In this document: one piece after another, positions 1 to 8,923 of the stretch | How the letters are laid out: every line of letters begins with the position of its first letter | Numbering within the stretch: the first letter of the stretch is position 1 | Origin: Dechloromonas agitata is5 | GTDB lineage: Bacteria; Pseudomonadota; Gammaproteobacteria; Burkholderiales; Rhodocyclaceae | Reading direction: 5' to 3' | Length of the DNA: 64,000 nt | NCBI RefSeq assembly: GCF_000519045.1 | Contig: NZ_KI912532.1 | Coordinates: 3,153,867-3,217,866 of the forward strand | The notes under the pieces: generated by a model | Database searches by the model: none | The model's input: only the letters and a program-made list of their open reading frames with translations | What the model was told of the DNA's origin: nothing | Program-made: the position numbers and the translations under genes

Positions 1-2
1 AA

Positions 3-380
3 CGCAGCGCCATCGACGCGCTGGTGGCCTCGTCGTCCGACCTGCTCGAACGGGCCGGCAGCCAGTTCGCAGCCAAGGTGGAGAGCGAAGCCGGCAAGCT
101 GGTCGAGATCGGTGCCGGCGTTGCCGGCGGCGCGCTGGAAGTCGCCAGCCTTGGCGAGGCCTTTGGCACGGCGGTCAAGCTCTTTGCCGATTCCAGCGAC
201 AAGATGATGGCCACCCTGCAGCGCATCGAAGGCGCCTTGGCCAAGTCGCTGACCCGTAGCGACGAACAGCTCGCCTACTACGTCGCCCAGGCGCGCGAGA
301 TCATCGATCTCAGCATCCTGTCGCAGAAGAAGATGGTCGATGACCTGCAGCGCGTCGCCGCCAACCAGGGCGAGGCCTGA
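3..380 (+). CDS. DUF802 domain-containing protein, C-terminal part
   Basis: The reading frame is open from the first bases of the window, so this is the 3' end of a longer gene. The roughly 125 visible residues match my memory of DUF802 protein C-termini: a stretch around LLERAGSQF, then VASLGEAFG, LQRIEGALAKS and the string RSDEQLAYYVAQAREIIDLS. DUF802 proteins are membrane-anchored with long coiled coils and no assigned biochemical role. The next two genes (OmpA-type, DUF2894) follow with 2-bp spacing and an 8-bp overlap, the arrangement seen in many betaproteobacteria, which supports the call. Function is unknown; an envelope role is inferred from the OmpA partner. Confidence 0.75.
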   Translation, partial: RSAIDALVASSSDLLERAGSQFAAKVESEAGKLVEIGAGVAGGALEVASLGEAFGTAVKLFADSSDKMMATLQRIEGALAKSLTRSDEQLAYYVAQAREIIDLSILSQKKMVDDLQRVAANQGEA

Positions 381-382
381 GC

Positions 383-1036
383 ATGGAACACATCGACGCC
401 AGCGTCGAACACAGCACGCCGATCTGGGCCGTCTTTGGCGACCTGATGTCCGGCCTGCTCGGCGCTTTCGTGCTGATCCTGGTCGGCGTGCTCGGCGTCC
501 AGCTCGAACTGGTCACCAGCCTGGAAGCCGAAATCCAGAAACGCCAACAGGAAGAACAACGCCGCCTGGCGCTGGAGAAGGCGCTGGCCGGCCCGCTCGC
601 CTCCGGCCGCGTCACGCTCAACAATGGCAAGATCGGCATCAGCGGCAATGTGCTGTTCGCGCTCAACTCCGACCAGTTGCAGCCGGAAGGCCGGCAGGTG
701 CTCAAGGGCCTCGCCCAGCCCATTGCCGCCTACCTGTCGGTCGGCGAGCAGATGCTGATGGTCAGCGGCTTTACCGACGACATGCCGGTGCGCGGCAGCA
801 ACAGCAAATTCAGCGACAACTGGGAACTCTCCGCCCAGCGCGCCCTGACGGTGACCCGCACGCTGATCGAGGAAGGCGTACCGGCCGACGCCATCTTCGC
901 CGCCGCCTTCGGATCGCAACAACCGGTCGCCCCGAACAGCGACGCCGAAGGCCGCGCCCGCAACCGCCGAGTCGAAATGGCGCCGGTACCGAAATCCCGC
1001 CCGCCAGTGAAAGAGGGCAAGGAAGCCAATGGCTGA
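383..1036 (+). CDS. OmpA/MotB-like envelope protein
   Basis: This is a 217-aa protein. Residues about 12-40 form one hydrophobic anchor (DLMSGLLGAFVLILVGVLGV) like the N-terminus of MotB. A short charged coiled coil (residues 47-70, EIQKRQQEEQRRLALEKAL) follows. Residues 85-205 are an OmpA C-terminal peptidoglycan-binding fold, with FALNSDQLQPEG, VSGFTDDMPV, NWELSAQRA and ending NRRVEM. The topology suggests an inner-membrane anchor with the OmpA domain in the periplasm gripping peptidoglycan. It starts 2 bp after the DUF802 gene and overlaps the next gene by 8 bp, so it is part of a tight operon. It could drive proton-coupled work like MotB or ZorB, but no partner MotA-like gene is visible here. 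Confidence 0.85.
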   Translation: MEHIDASVEHSTPIWAVFGDLMSGLLGAFVLILVGVLGVQLELVTSLEAEIQKRQQEEQRRLALEKALAGPLASGRVTLNNGKIGISGNVLFALNSDQLQPEGRQVLKGLAQPIAAYLSVGEQMLMVSGFTDDMPVRGSNSKFSDNWELSAQRALTVTRTLIEEGVPADAIFAAAFGSQQPVAPNSDAEGRARNRRVEMAPVPKSRPPVKEGKEANG

Positions 1037-1730
1037 CACGCCCGGCGCGGACGACCTCGGCGCCCGGCTGGACGCCCTGCGTGCCAGCGGCGCCGCCGAA
1101 CGCGACCCGGTGCGCTTGGCTCATCTCGAAGCCCTCGCCCGCCGCGCCGCCACCCAGCCGGCCGCCATTCGCCAGCCCCTGTGCGCCCGGCTGGACGCCC
1201 TGGCCGCCGAACTGGCTGACAGCCTGGCCGGCGAGGCAAGCCCCCCCCGTTCGGTCGACCAGGCGGCAAGCACCAGCCCGCTCGCCGATCTGCTCGCCTA
1301 CATCGGCCAGCAAGCGCAAGCCTCCGGCCATGCCGGGCAGCCCATCGATATCCTGCCGACAGTCGACCACGCCGCTCAGCCCAATACGAAAAAGGCGCCC
1401 GCTGCGCCCTCCACCCGCGCCCCGGAACTCAAGGCCATCGCCATCTTCCGCGACGATTGGTCCCGCCTGAGCACCGAACAACAACTCACCCAGACCCTCG
1501 CCCAGGCCCCGGAAAACGCCGGGCCGATGAACTCCCAGCACCTCGTTCTGCGCAGCCTGCAAGTCATGCGCGATATCGCCCCGGCCTATCTGCAGGGCTT
1601 CATGTCGTATGTCGACACCCTGATCTGGCTGGAGCAAGCCGACCCGACACGAGCGGCGGCAGGCCGATCCAGCGCGGGCGATAGCGAAAAAAAGCCGCGC
1701 GCGGCAAAACGCGGCACGGCAAAGCGCTAG
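1029..1730 (+). CDS. DUF2894 domain-containing protein
   Basis: This 233-aa protein overlaps the OmpA-like gene by 8 bp. It is Ala/Arg-rich. The start (residues 1-70) has predicted helices of the type RLDALRASGAAERDPVRLAHLEALARRAA. A Pro/Ala linker follows, then a conserved block near residues 135-205 (FRDDWSRLSTEQQL, MNSQHLVLRSLQVMRDIAPAYL, FMSYVDTLIWLEQA). The tail is Lys/Arg-rich. Together with the DUF802 and OmpA genes this matches the DUF2894 family, which has no established biochemical function. No signal peptide or membrane segment is seen, so it is probably the cytoplasmic member of the three-gene unit. Confidence 0.75.
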   Translation: MADTPGADDLGARLDALRASGAAERDPVRLAHLEALARRAATQPAAIRQPLCARLDALAAELADSLAGEASPPRSVDQAASTSPLADLLAYIGQQAQASGHAGQPIDILPTVDHAAQPNTKKAPAAPSTRAPELKAIAIFRDDWSRLSTEQQLTQTLAQAPENAGPMNSQHLVLRSLQVMRDIAPAYLQGFMSYVDTLIWLEQADPTRAAAGRSSAGDSEKKPRAAKRGTAKR

Positions 1731-1901
1731 TTCAGCCGACGCGGCTGGATACGAACGGCCATCCGCAACCAAGCCTCGAAGCGGAGATGGCGGCGCGATG
1801 AACTGTTCCGCCAGCCGTTCGCCGGTTGCAGACCTGATGCCATCGGGGTTAGTTTGCGCCTATCTGGTTTATCGGCCGCCCCCCGCAACGAGATAATTCC
1901 A

Positions 1902-2648
1902 ATGGACATCCCGCGCATATTCAACATCACCGAGAGTGCCCACCGCATTCATAACCCGATCACCCCCGACAAACTGGCCTCTCTCGGGTCGGCGCTGCGT
2001 CTGGAGCCTGGAGCAAGGGTGCTCGATCTCGGCAGCGGCTCCGGGGAGATGCTATGCACCTGGGCGCGCGATCATGGCGTTGTCGGCACTGGCATCGACA
2101 TGAGTCCGTTGTTCACCGGGCACGCGAAACTTCGCGCGGAAGAGCTCGGCGTTGCCGGCCAAGTCAGGTTCATTCACGGCGATGCAGCGGGTTATGTTGC
2201 TGATGAAAATGTCGACGTGGCCGCCTGTGTCGGCGCTACCTGGATCGCCGGAGGCGTCGCCGGCACTGTCGCGCTTTTGGCGCGAAGCCTGCGCACGGGA
2301 GGGATCATCCTCATCGGCGAACCCTTCTGGCGGCACTTACCGCCGACGGAAGATATCGCCAAGGGATGTCTTGCCCATTCAATCGCCGACTTTCTGACGC
2401 TGCCAGAGCTGCTCGCGCATTTCGGCCACCTTGGCTACGACGTTGTTGAAATGGTTCTGGCTGACCAGGACGGCTGGGACCGATACGAGGCAGTCAAATG
2501 GCTGACGATGCGCCGATGGCTTGATACCCATCCCGATGACGAGCTGGCGACGGAGGTGCGCGGTCAACTGGCCTCCGAACCCGTGCGCTACGCCACTTAC
2601 ACGCGTGAATACCTTGGCTGGGGGGTGTTTGCGCTGATGCAGCGGTGA
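1902..2648 (+). CDS. SAM-dependent class I methyltransferase
   Basis: The protein has 248 aa from the ATG at 1902. The frame is open further upstream to a TTG, but MDIPRIFNI is the natural family start. The Rossmann motif I VLDLGSGSGEML lies at residues 37-48, followed by a motif-II acidic region (GIDMSPLF) and motif III/IV (GDAAGYVADENVDVAACVG). GIILIGEPFW corresponds to the post-motif strand. This is the methyltransferase 11/25 fold, and the substrate cannot be read from sequence. It is monocistronic, with about 170 bp upstream and 208 bp downstream free of genes. Confidence 0.85.
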   Translation: MDIPRIFNITESAHRIHNPITPDKLASLGSALRLEPGARVLDLGSGSGEMLCTWARDHGVVGTGIDMSPLFTGHAKLRAEELGVAGQVRFIHGDAAGYVADENVDVAACVGATWIAGGVAGTVALLARSLRTGGIILIGEPFWRHLPPTEDIAKGCLAHSIADFLTLPELLAHFGHLGYDVVEMVLADQDGWDRYEAVKWLTMRRWLDTHPDDELATEVRGQLASEPVRYATYTREYLGWGVFALMQR

Positions 2649-2856
2649 GCCTTGGCGGCTTGGCTCCCTGCCCAGGCCATCGCAACCCGTGTGTTTGCCG
2701 CACACGGGGGCACCGTCGGCATCGTTCCACCTCTAGCGGCCACCCCGGGGAACCAAACCCGCCCATTCGCATCGAAATGGCTTGAACGACGCGCAACGCA
2801 ACGATTGACGAGAGATCGCGGCGGCCTGCCATGCTCCCCCACCCAGCCCAATTTCG

Positions 2857-4341
2857 ATGAACGCCCCTGCCCCCCGCTTCTTTGCCTTCGACAATTCCTA
2901 CGTCCGCGACCTGGAGGATTTCTATGTCCGCTGGAAGCCGACGCCGGCCAGCAAGCCGGTATTGATCCGCCTGAACGAATCCCTGGCCGTTGAACTGGGG
3001 GCTGATCCGGCGGCGCTGGCCACCGACGAAGGCATAGCGGCACTGGCGGGCAACCGCCTGCCGGAAGGGGCGGAGCCGATTGCCCAGGCCTATGCCGGGC
3101 ATCAGTTCGGTGGCTTCTCGCCGCAACTGGGCGACGGCCGCGCCCTGCTGCTCGGCGAGGTGATCGACCGTCAGGGCCGGCGGCGCGACATCGCCTTCAA
3201 GGGTTCCGGCCGCACGCCCTTCTCGCGCAACGGCGACGGCAAATGCGCGCTCGGCCCGGCCCTGCGCGAATACCTGATCAGCGAGGCGATGCACGCCCTG
3301 GGCATCCCGACAACGCGCGCGCTGGCCGTCGTCGCCACCGGCGACATGGTGCGCCGCGAGCGCGCCCTGCCCGGCGCCGTGCTGACCCGTGTCGCCGCCA
3401 GCCACGTCCGCGTCGGCACCTTCGAGTTCTTCGCCACCCACCGCGGGCCGGAGCAGGTGCGCCAACTGGCCGATTACGTCATCGCCCGCCACTATCCGCA
3501 ACTCGCCGACAGCGCCCAACCCTACCTCGATCTGCTGGCCGCCGTCGGCGAGCGGCAGGCCGAACTGGTGGCACGCTGGCTCGGTGTCGGCTTCATCCAC
3601 GGCGTGATGAACACCGACAACATGACGCTCTCCGGCGAAACCATCGACTACGGCCCCTGCGCCTTCATGGAAGCCTACGACCCGGCCGCCGTGTTCAGTT
3701 CCATCGACCGCCATGGCCGTTATGCCTACGGCCAGCAGTCCGGCATCGCCCGCTGGAACCTGGCCCGCCTGGCCGAAACGCTGCTGCCGCTGATCGACCC
3801 CGACAGCGACCGCGCCGTGCAGGCCGCCACGGCCGTCATCGACGCCTTCCCGAAACACCATGCCGCCCACTGGCTGCGCATCTTCCGCACCAAGCTCGGC
3901 CTCGACGAAAGCGGCGAAGCGGCGGAAGACCGCGCTTTGATCGACGATTTCCTGGTGCTGCTCAGCCACAACCGGCTCGATTTCACGCTGGCCTGCCGCG
4001 CCCTGTTCGATGCCGCCGCCGGCCATCCGGCCCGGCTAGCCAGCCTGATGGACAGCGTCGAAGGTTTCCCGGTCTGGCAAGGCCGCTGGCAGGCAAGGCA
4101 GCCGACGCGCTCCCCGGCCGCTCTGGCCGCCATGCAGCAGGCCAACCCCTGCTACATCGCACGCAACCACCATGTCGAAGCCGCCCTGGCAGCCGCTGTC
4201 GACCACAACGACCTGGCCCCCTTCGAACGCCTGCTCGCCGTCATCCAGTCGCCCTTCGACGAACGCCCGGCCGATGCGGCATACGGCCAACCGGCATCCA
4301 GCGAATTTACGGATCACTACATGACGTTCTGCGGTACTTGA
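2857..4341 (+). CDS. selO: Protein adenylyltransferase SelO (YdiU/UPF0061 family)
   Basis: This 494-aa pseudokinase-fold enzyme transfers AMP from ATP to Ser/Thr/Tyr hydroxyls of target proteins, as established for SelO. The family signature is complete: AGHQFGGFSPQLGDGRA (residues 74-90), the ATP-contacting Lys in FKGSGRTPFSRNGDGK (about 113-128), NTDNM in HGVMNTDNMTLSG, and the metal-binding Asp in IDYGPCAFMEAYDP. The protein ends in the conserved FCGT with its redox-active Cys. Length matches bacterial SelO. In E. coli SelO is tied to oxidative-stress physiology; nothing in the neighbourhood narrows the target here. Confidence 0.93.
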   Translation: MNAPAPRFFAFDNSYVRDLEDFYVRWKPTPASKPVLIRLNESLAVELGADPAALATDEGIAALAGNRLPEGAEPIAQAYAGHQFGGFSPQLGDGRALLLGEVIDRQGRRRDIAFKGSGRTPFSRNGDGKCALGPALREYLISEAMHALGIPTTRALAVVATGDMVRRERALPGAVLTRVAASHVRVGTFEFFATHRGPEQVRQLADYVIARHYPQLADSAQPYLDLLAAVGERQAELVARWLGVGFIHGVMNTDNMTLSGETIDYGPCAFMEAYDPAAVFSSIDRHGRYAYGQQSGIARWNLARLAETLLPLIDPDSDRAVQAATAVIDAFPKHHAAHWLRIFRTKLGLDESGEAAEDRALIDDFLVLLSHNRLDFTLACRALFDAAAGHPARLASLMDSVEGFPVWQGRWQARQPTRSPAALAAMQQANPCYIARNHHVEAALAAAVDHNDLAPFERLLAVIQSPFDERPADAAYGQPASSEFTDHYMTFCGT

Positions 4342-4420
4342 GCGGGCGCCCTGCATGGCGGGCAACTACCAGAAAATACCTAACAGACGTCAAAAATCAC
4401 GTAGCCAAAATACACAAACC

Positions 4421-4440
4421 CCTGAATTACATTTCAGGGA
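4421..4440. terminator. Hairpin downstream of selO
   Basis: CCCTGAA and TTCAGGG flank a short A/T loop in an AT-rich 166-bp gap between selO and the next gene. There is no T-tract on either strand, so termination is only a guess. Confidence 0.3.
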
Positions 4441-4507
4441 TGACAACGGAAAATCAAATATGAAATAAGCAAAGAAATCCCACAAAACTCAGGTCGCCAG
4501 GCGAAAA

Positions 4508-5854
4508 ATGAAAAACCGTCATGTTTTACTGATCGACAAAAATTCAAATACCTTCGGCAACATTCAGGCCGCCCCGACCGAAGACATCAACTTTCATTTC
4601 GCAAACTCCATCAACAGTGCCAATGAGGCGCTCTCCAGAAAGCAATACGCGGTCGGCTTGATCGTTCTCGATGCTTTCATTTCAGATAATCTGGAAGCCA
4701 TCGAATCGCTGATCGCCGCCCATTCGAGAACAGAGTGGATTGCGCTCGCCTCCCCGGCCTTGCTGGAAGTCCCCACGGTTCGCTCAGTCATCGCCCGGGC
4801 GTTTTATGACTACCACACCCTGCCGATCGACCGCCAACGGCTACTGATGACCATTGGCCACGCCTGCGGCCTTGCCGATTTCCGGCTCGCGCTGCATCAG
4901 AAGCCAGGCGATGAACCCGGTTATCACGGGATTCTCGGCAACAGCCCGGCGATGCGGGCATTCTTTCAGCAACTCGAGAAAATCGTCGATGCCGACCTGC
5001 CGGTATTGATCGGCGGCGAGACCGGGACCGGCAAGGAACTGGTCGCCCAGGCAATCCACGCCCATTCGCGGCGAGCGCAGGCCCCCTTCGTCGCCCTCAA
5101 TTGCGGGGCGGTGCCGCAAAACCTGATTCAGTCGGAACTATTTGGCCATGAGCGGGGCGCCTTTACCGGGGCGGCCCAACGAAAAATCGGCAATATCGAA
5201 GCCGCCAACGGCGGCATCCTGTTCCTCGATGAAATTGGCGACCTGCCGCTCAGCCTGCAGCCCAATCTGCTGCGTGTCCTGCAGGAACGAACGATCACGC
5301 GGATTGGTTCGACGCAGAGCATTCCCGTCGATTTCCGGATCATTTCCGCTACCCACGTCGACCTCCAGAAAGCCATCGACAACGGCACTTTCCGGGAAGA
5401 CCTCTATTACCGCCTGGGGGTCGTTCATCTCAATCTGCCGCCGCTGCGTGCCCGGCATGACGACATTCCCTTGCTGGCGAATGCCATTTTCAACCGGCTG
5501 TCGGCCAGCCACCCGCAATGCCGGGCCAATGGTTTCACCACCCAGGCCTTGCGCGTCATGAACCATTACGACTGGCCAGGCAATGTCCGGGAACTGATCA
5601 ACCGGATTACGCGGGCAGTCATCCTCTGCGACGGCAAGCTGATCGGGCCGGCGGATCTGGGTTTGAACGCCGAAGGCAACGCCCAGGCGGCCAGGACCCT
5701 GGAGGAAGCGCGGGCATCGTTCGATCGGAACATCCTGGAAATCAGTTTGCGCAACAACGGCAACAACGTGTCGCGGGCCGCTCGCCAGCTTGGGGTATCG
5801 CGCGTTACGTTTTACCGGATGATGAACAAACACAATATCGCAGCCCCCCATTGA
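4508..5854 (+). CDS. VpsR-like sigma-54-dependent activator
   Basis: This 448-aa NtrC-family protein has three parts. Residues 1-125 are a receiver-like domain with LLIDKN and a candidate phospho-acceptor Asp in LIVLDAF, but the usual Lys position reads YHTLPID, so phosphorylation is doubtful. Residues 140-370 are an AAA+ domain with Walker A GETGTGKE, the sigma-54 contact loop GAFTGA, Walker B ILFLDEIGD and the arginine region FREDLYYRL. Residues 400-445 are a Fis-type HTH (NNVSRAARQLGVSRVTFYRM). The degenerate receiver resembles VpsR, a c-di-GMP-responsive biofilm activator. Unlike what I recall for VpsR, the sigma-54 loop is intact. The FapF-like gene follows, and a sigma-54 promoter lies at 11266-11280, making that operon the obvious candidate target (inference). 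Confidence 0.85.
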   Translation: MKNRHVLLIDKNSNTFGNIQAAPTEDINFHFANSINSANEALSRKQYAVGLIVLDAFISDNLEAIESLIAAHSRTEWIALASPALLEVPTVRSVIARAFYDYHTLPIDRQRLLMTIGHACGLADFRLALHQKPGDEPGYHGILGNSPAMRAFFQQLEKIVDADLPVLIGGETGTGKELVAQAIHAHSRRAQAPFVALNCGAVPQNLIQSELFGHERGAFTGAAQRKIGNIEAANGGILFLDEIGDLPLSLQPNLLRVLQERTITRIGSTQSIPVDFRIISATHVDLQKAIDNGTFREDLYYRLGVVHLNLPPLRARHDDIPLLANAIFNRLSASHPQCRANGFTTQALRVMNHYDWPGNVRELINRITRAVILCDGKLIGPADLGLNAEGNAQAARTLEEARASFDRNILEISLRNNGNNVSRAARQLGVSRVTFYRMMNKHNIAAPH

Positions 5855-5877
5855 CCGGCCTGCCCGGGGCTGGATCA

Positions 5878-5895
5878 CTACCGGTTTCCCGGTAG
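5878..5895. other. Inverted repeat between the activator and FapF-like genes
   Basis: The perfect inverted repeat CTACCGG-TTTC-CCGGTAG lies 24 bp after the activator stop and about 90 bp before the FapF-like start. No T-tract follows, so it could be a weak terminator hairpin or a protein-binding site. Confidence 0.35.
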
Positions 5896-5983
5896 CGAAT
5901 TAGGGACAAACCGGTATTCCGCGCCCCTCTCCGCCCTCCTATGATCGCAAGATGAAAATACCAATTGGATAGTGGGGGATTTT

Positions 5984-7285
5984 GTGAAAAAAAGAGGAAA
6001 GCTGCCCGGCATCCCACGCACCGGCCCCCGCTGGGTCGGCATGATGGCCCTGCTGTTCACGGGCGTGGCGCAGGGAGCGGATCAGCCGCTGAGTGAAGAA
6101 CAAAGCCTGCGCGAACAGATCATCGAGCAAACCAAACGCTTCGAAGCGCTGAAACGACAGATGGCGGACATGGATGCCAGGCTGCTCGACATGCAGGCCA
6201 GGCTCGACAAGGAAAAGCTCCGTAGCACACGGGCTACCGGATCAAGCCAGCCACGCGGCAACGATGGCTCATTCGACCTGGCCCAGGCTTCCCAGCCGCG
6301 TTCGCAACCGGAGACGGTGGGCCAGCCGGACAATCGCCCCCGCCAACAACAAGTCGCCCAGATCTTCGAACAACCCGGGGTGCTGACCCCGCGCGGCAAG
6401 CTGACGTTGGAGCCGGGCTTGCAGTATGGCTATTCGTCCAGCAACCGGATTTCGCTGGTCGGCTACACGATCATTCCATCCTTGCTGATTGGCCTGATCG
6501 ACATCCGGGAAATCAAACGAAACACCTTCACCGCCAGCCTGACTTCGCGCTGGGGCGTGACCAACCGATTCGAACTCGAGGCGAAACTGCCCTATGTCTA
6601 CCGCTCGGACTCCGTTGTGCAGCGCAAGCTGTTTGACGGTGTTGCCCGCGACGATGTCTTCAGCAGCCAAGGCTCGGGCATCGGCGACTTTGAGGTTACC
6701 GGGCGCTACCAGCTGAACGACGGCGGCGCGGACAACCCCTATTACATCGGCACCCTTCGCTTCAAGAGCCGCAGCGGCAAGGATCCGTTCGAAGTCGAAA
6801 CCGACGCCGTGGCGCCGCCCAACATCTCGAATGAACTGCAAAAGGAACTGCCCACCGGCTCCGGTTTCTACACCATCCAGCCCGGCCTGACCATGCTCTA
6901 CCCGGCCGACCCGGCTGTCTTCTTCGGCAGCATCAGCTACCAGTACAACATCAAACGGTCCAACGTCTCGATGAACACCAGCAATGGCCCCGTCCTGATT
7001 GGCGACATCGCGCCGGGCGGGGTCATCGGCTTCAATTTCGGCATGGGCCTGGCCCTGAATGACCGTTCGTCGTTCAGTATCGGCTATGACCATTCATCGG
7101 TCGGCAGAACCAAAATCAACGGCCAGACCGCGCTCAATTCCGTGCGCACCGAATTGGGTACCCTGCTCCTGGGCTACTCGCACCGCATCAACAAATCGAC
7201 ATCCCTGAATGTCTCCGTGGGCGCCGGTGTAACGCGAGACACCCCGGATGTCCAGCTGTCGGTTCGCCTGCCGATGACCTTCTGA
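5984..7285 (+). CDS. FapF-like outer-membrane beta-barrel secretion porin
   Basis: The protein has 433 aa from the GTG at 5984, chosen because GGGGG lies 5 nt upstream; a GTG at 5972 would add four residues. A signal peptide ends about TGVAQGA. Residues 35-75 form a heptad-like coiled coil (EEQSLREQIIEQTKRFEALK, then MADMDARLLDMQ). A Gln/Arg-rich linker follows, and from about residue 115 there is a barrel of alternating polar/hydrophobic strands ending in the aromatic RLPMTF. Signal, coiled-coil plug, linker and a barrel of about 300 residues is the architecture of FapF, which exports amyloid subunits in Pseudomonas. The gene converges on the C39-peptidase operon. A generic phenol-degradation-type transporter barrel is the alternative. 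Confidence 0.65.
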   Translation: MKKRGKLPGIPRTGPRWVGMMALLFTGVAQGADQPLSEEQSLREQIIEQTKRFEALKRQMADMDARLLDMQARLDKEKLRSTRATGSSQPRGNDGSFDLAQASQPRSQPETVGQPDNRPRQQQVAQIFEQPGVLTPRGKLTLEPGLQYGYSSSNRISLVGYTIIPSLLIGLIDIREIKRNTFTASLTSRWGVTNRFELEAKLPYVYRSDSVVQRKLFDGVARDDVFSSQGSGIGDFEVTGRYQLNDGGADNPYYIGTLRFKSRSGKDPFEVETDAVAPPNISNELQKELPTGSGFYTIQPGLTMLYPADPAVFFGSISYQYNIKRSNVSMNTSNGPVLIGDIAPGGVIGFNFGMGLALNDRSSFSIGYDHSSVGRTKINGQTALNSVRTELGTLLLGYSHRINKSTSLNVSVGAGVTRDTPDVQLSVRLPMTF

Positions 7286-7313
7286 TCGCCGGGTACTTCG
7301 CCGAGTGGCTCCG

Positions 7314-8201
7314 CTAGCGGCGGAGGGAATTGACGATCCCGTTCTGGACCGCCGACTGCACGGACATGCCACGCAGGATCTGGGAGGCATTGACCGTCGC
7401 ATTGACGGTCGTCACGCTCTGGATTTTCTGGTTATCGAGACTGTTCTGCAAAACGGTCGTGGCCAGGCTTGTTCCGACCTGGGTCGCCATCCCGTTGCCA
7501 CCACCGTTCTGAACCACGGCAACCGAGCCCGGCACGCCCGAGGTGATGGCGACCTGCGGGTTGCCGGAACCGGCTGCCAGTTGCAGATCCTTGACATTGA
7601 GCACGGTCGAGGCAACCAGCTGGCCATTGATGAACACGGCCCGCTCGATGCCAAACGAGAATTTGAGGTTGCTGTCAGCCAATTCGAATCCACCGCGGAT
7701 TTCATCCAGCGAGGTATCGGCCAACGCCACCAGTTCCTTGCCGAGCGGACTGGGCTGATCAGCCCTGCGCCCGGCCGGCGCAATGTCGTCGGGCAGTTGC
7801 GCGACAGCCGGTTCGCCCGGCCGGGCCATGGGTTCGAGCGGCGCGCCATCGAGGGCACGGGCTTGGGGAAATTCCGGCAAATCGAGGGCGACGACTGTCA
7901 CGCCAGCCTCGTTGCGGCATTCCGCCGGCTCGCTGCTGTCCAGCGGCCAACTGGCCAGGGCCAGTATCTCGGGGGCAATTTCCAGCGAACGACGGATGGC
8001 CTCTTCACAAGTGCGGAAAGGCGGCATGCCAGGCTGCAGCAGCGCCACGCCGAGGACTTCGGAGGTCTCGTCATGGATATCAGCCGTGGAATCCGTGGCT
8101 TGCGGCTTGCTGGCACAGAGCGTGCCAGCCGAGAAGCACAGCAGCAGGGAAAGCCCGATCTTGCGAATCCGCAGGCTGGAGACGGCAGTTCCCGGGGGCA
8201 T
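7314..8201 (-). CDS. FapE-like exported protein with Q/N-rich C-terminus
   Basis: The protein has 295 aa from the ATG at 8201; its AGGAG Shine-Dalgarno overlaps the upstream gene's stop, whereas the longer frame lacks one. A signal peptide reads LSLLLCFSAGTLCA. The middle has a conserved-looking block: LDEIRGGFELADSNLKFSFGI followed by ERAVFINGQLVAST. The last 80 residues are low-complexity with repeated VVQNGGGN, TTVLQNS and SAVQNGIVN. The same Q-N-S/G pattern recurs at the C-termini of the two other exported proteins of this operon. Position after the C39 protein and the LRGG-type block suggest a Fap minor component. Sequence similarity to FapE itself is not demonstrated. Confidence 0.6.
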   Translation of the reverse strand: MPPGTAVSSLRIRKIGLSLLLCFSAGTLCASKPQATDSTADIHDETSEVLGVALLQPGMPPFRTCEEAIRRSLEIAPEILALASWPLDSSEPAECRNEAGVTVVALDLPEFPQARALDGAPLEPMARPGEPAVAQLPDDIAPAGRRADQPSPLGKELVALADTSLDEIRGGFELADSNLKFSFGIERAVFINGQLVASTVLNVKDLQLAAGSGNPQVAITSGVPGSVAVVQNGGGNGMATQVGTSLATTVLQNSLDNQKIQSVTTVNATVNASQILRGMSVQSAVQNGIVNSLRR

Positions 8202-8211
8202 GGGCAAGCTC

Positions 8212-8910
8212 CTAGAAATCGGACGGGCCGCGTTTGGGCAGCATGAACTCGACGCCGGCGCGATAGACCCCGTCGGCCATCGGCCCCTTGGGCATGACGC
8301 GCCAATCGGCGTCGGCATTGAATTTGGCCAACTCGGTCTTGTTGCGGATCACGAACAGGATACGGTTGACCCAGACGCTCTTGAACTGGCTTTGCGGCAT
8401 CACCCGCGTTCCGGCCGATGGATCGCCGATCAGCACACGACCGTCGCGCAGGCCCTTGACCACGACGAAGTGGAAGTAACCGCTCTCCTTGATCAGCGCA
8501 ATGGCCGGAATTCCGGCCAGCTGCAGTTGCTCGAGATCGGCCACGAAGCCGTCAGCGTGAAAGCCATGGGCTTCGAGGTAGGCCTTCATGTCGAGCAGGG
8601 AAAATCCCTCCTGGCGTATCTTGGCCTGATCGCCCCGCTCGAACATTTCCTTGAAGACCATCTGCTCATTGGTCGGATAAGCGTAATGGTGGGTCAGCAG
8701 GGTCGCGAGGGCGGCCGAACCGCAACTGAAATCGTATTTCTGACGAAGGGTATTGCGAAAGCGCAGGTCCTTCATGCTCGTCACCGGCACGGAGAACGCG
8801 CCCCCCGCCTGCACCGGTATTTCGGCCCGCCCGCTATCCGCCGCGCCGGCCGAAGCAGGCAACGTACCCAGAAGCAGGGACAGGAAAAAGTAGACGAGGA
8901 AGACTTTCAT
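8212..8910 (-). CDS. C39 peptidase-like protein, FapD-like
   Basis: The protein has 232 aa from the ATG at 8910. An N-terminal signal or anchor (MKVFLVYFFLSLLLGTLPASA) is followed by a papain-like C39 domain. The oxyanion Gln and catalytic Cys are in LRQKYDFSCGSAALATLL, the His is in GYFHFVVVKGL, and the Asp is in LIGDPSAG. C39 domains usually clip double-glycine leaders inside ABC exporters; a stand-alone periplasmic C39 protein is the hallmark of FapD. No double-glycine leader is evident in the neighbouring secreted proteins, but both small partners carry an RGG segment that could be cut (inference). It sits 10 bp upstream of the FapE-like gene and 13 bp downstream of the small exported protein. 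Confidence 0.8.
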   Translation of the reverse strand: MKVFLVYFFLSLLLGTLPASAGAADSGRAEIPVQAGGAFSVPVTSMKDLRFRNTLRQKYDFSCGSAALATLLTHHYAYPTNEQMVFKEMFERGDQAKIRQEGFSLLDMKAYLEAHGFHADGFVADLEQLQLAGIPAIALIKESGYFHFVVVKGLRDGRVLIGDPSAGTRVMPQSQFKSVWVNRILFVIRNKTELAKFNADADWRVMPKGPMADGVYRAGVEFMLPKRGPSDF

Positions 8911-8923
8911 CGCCAACCCAAAG

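Noticed and set aside
2494-4026. 510-aa minus-strand frame opposite selO
   Set aside because: Gly/Ala/Val-rich shadow without recognisable motif; selO on the plus strand has full family signatures.
5896-5983. Search for a sigma-54 promoter before the FapF-like gene
   Set aside because: TGG and GC pairs are present but never with 10-nt spacing. Co-transcription from the activator gene or another promoter class is possible.
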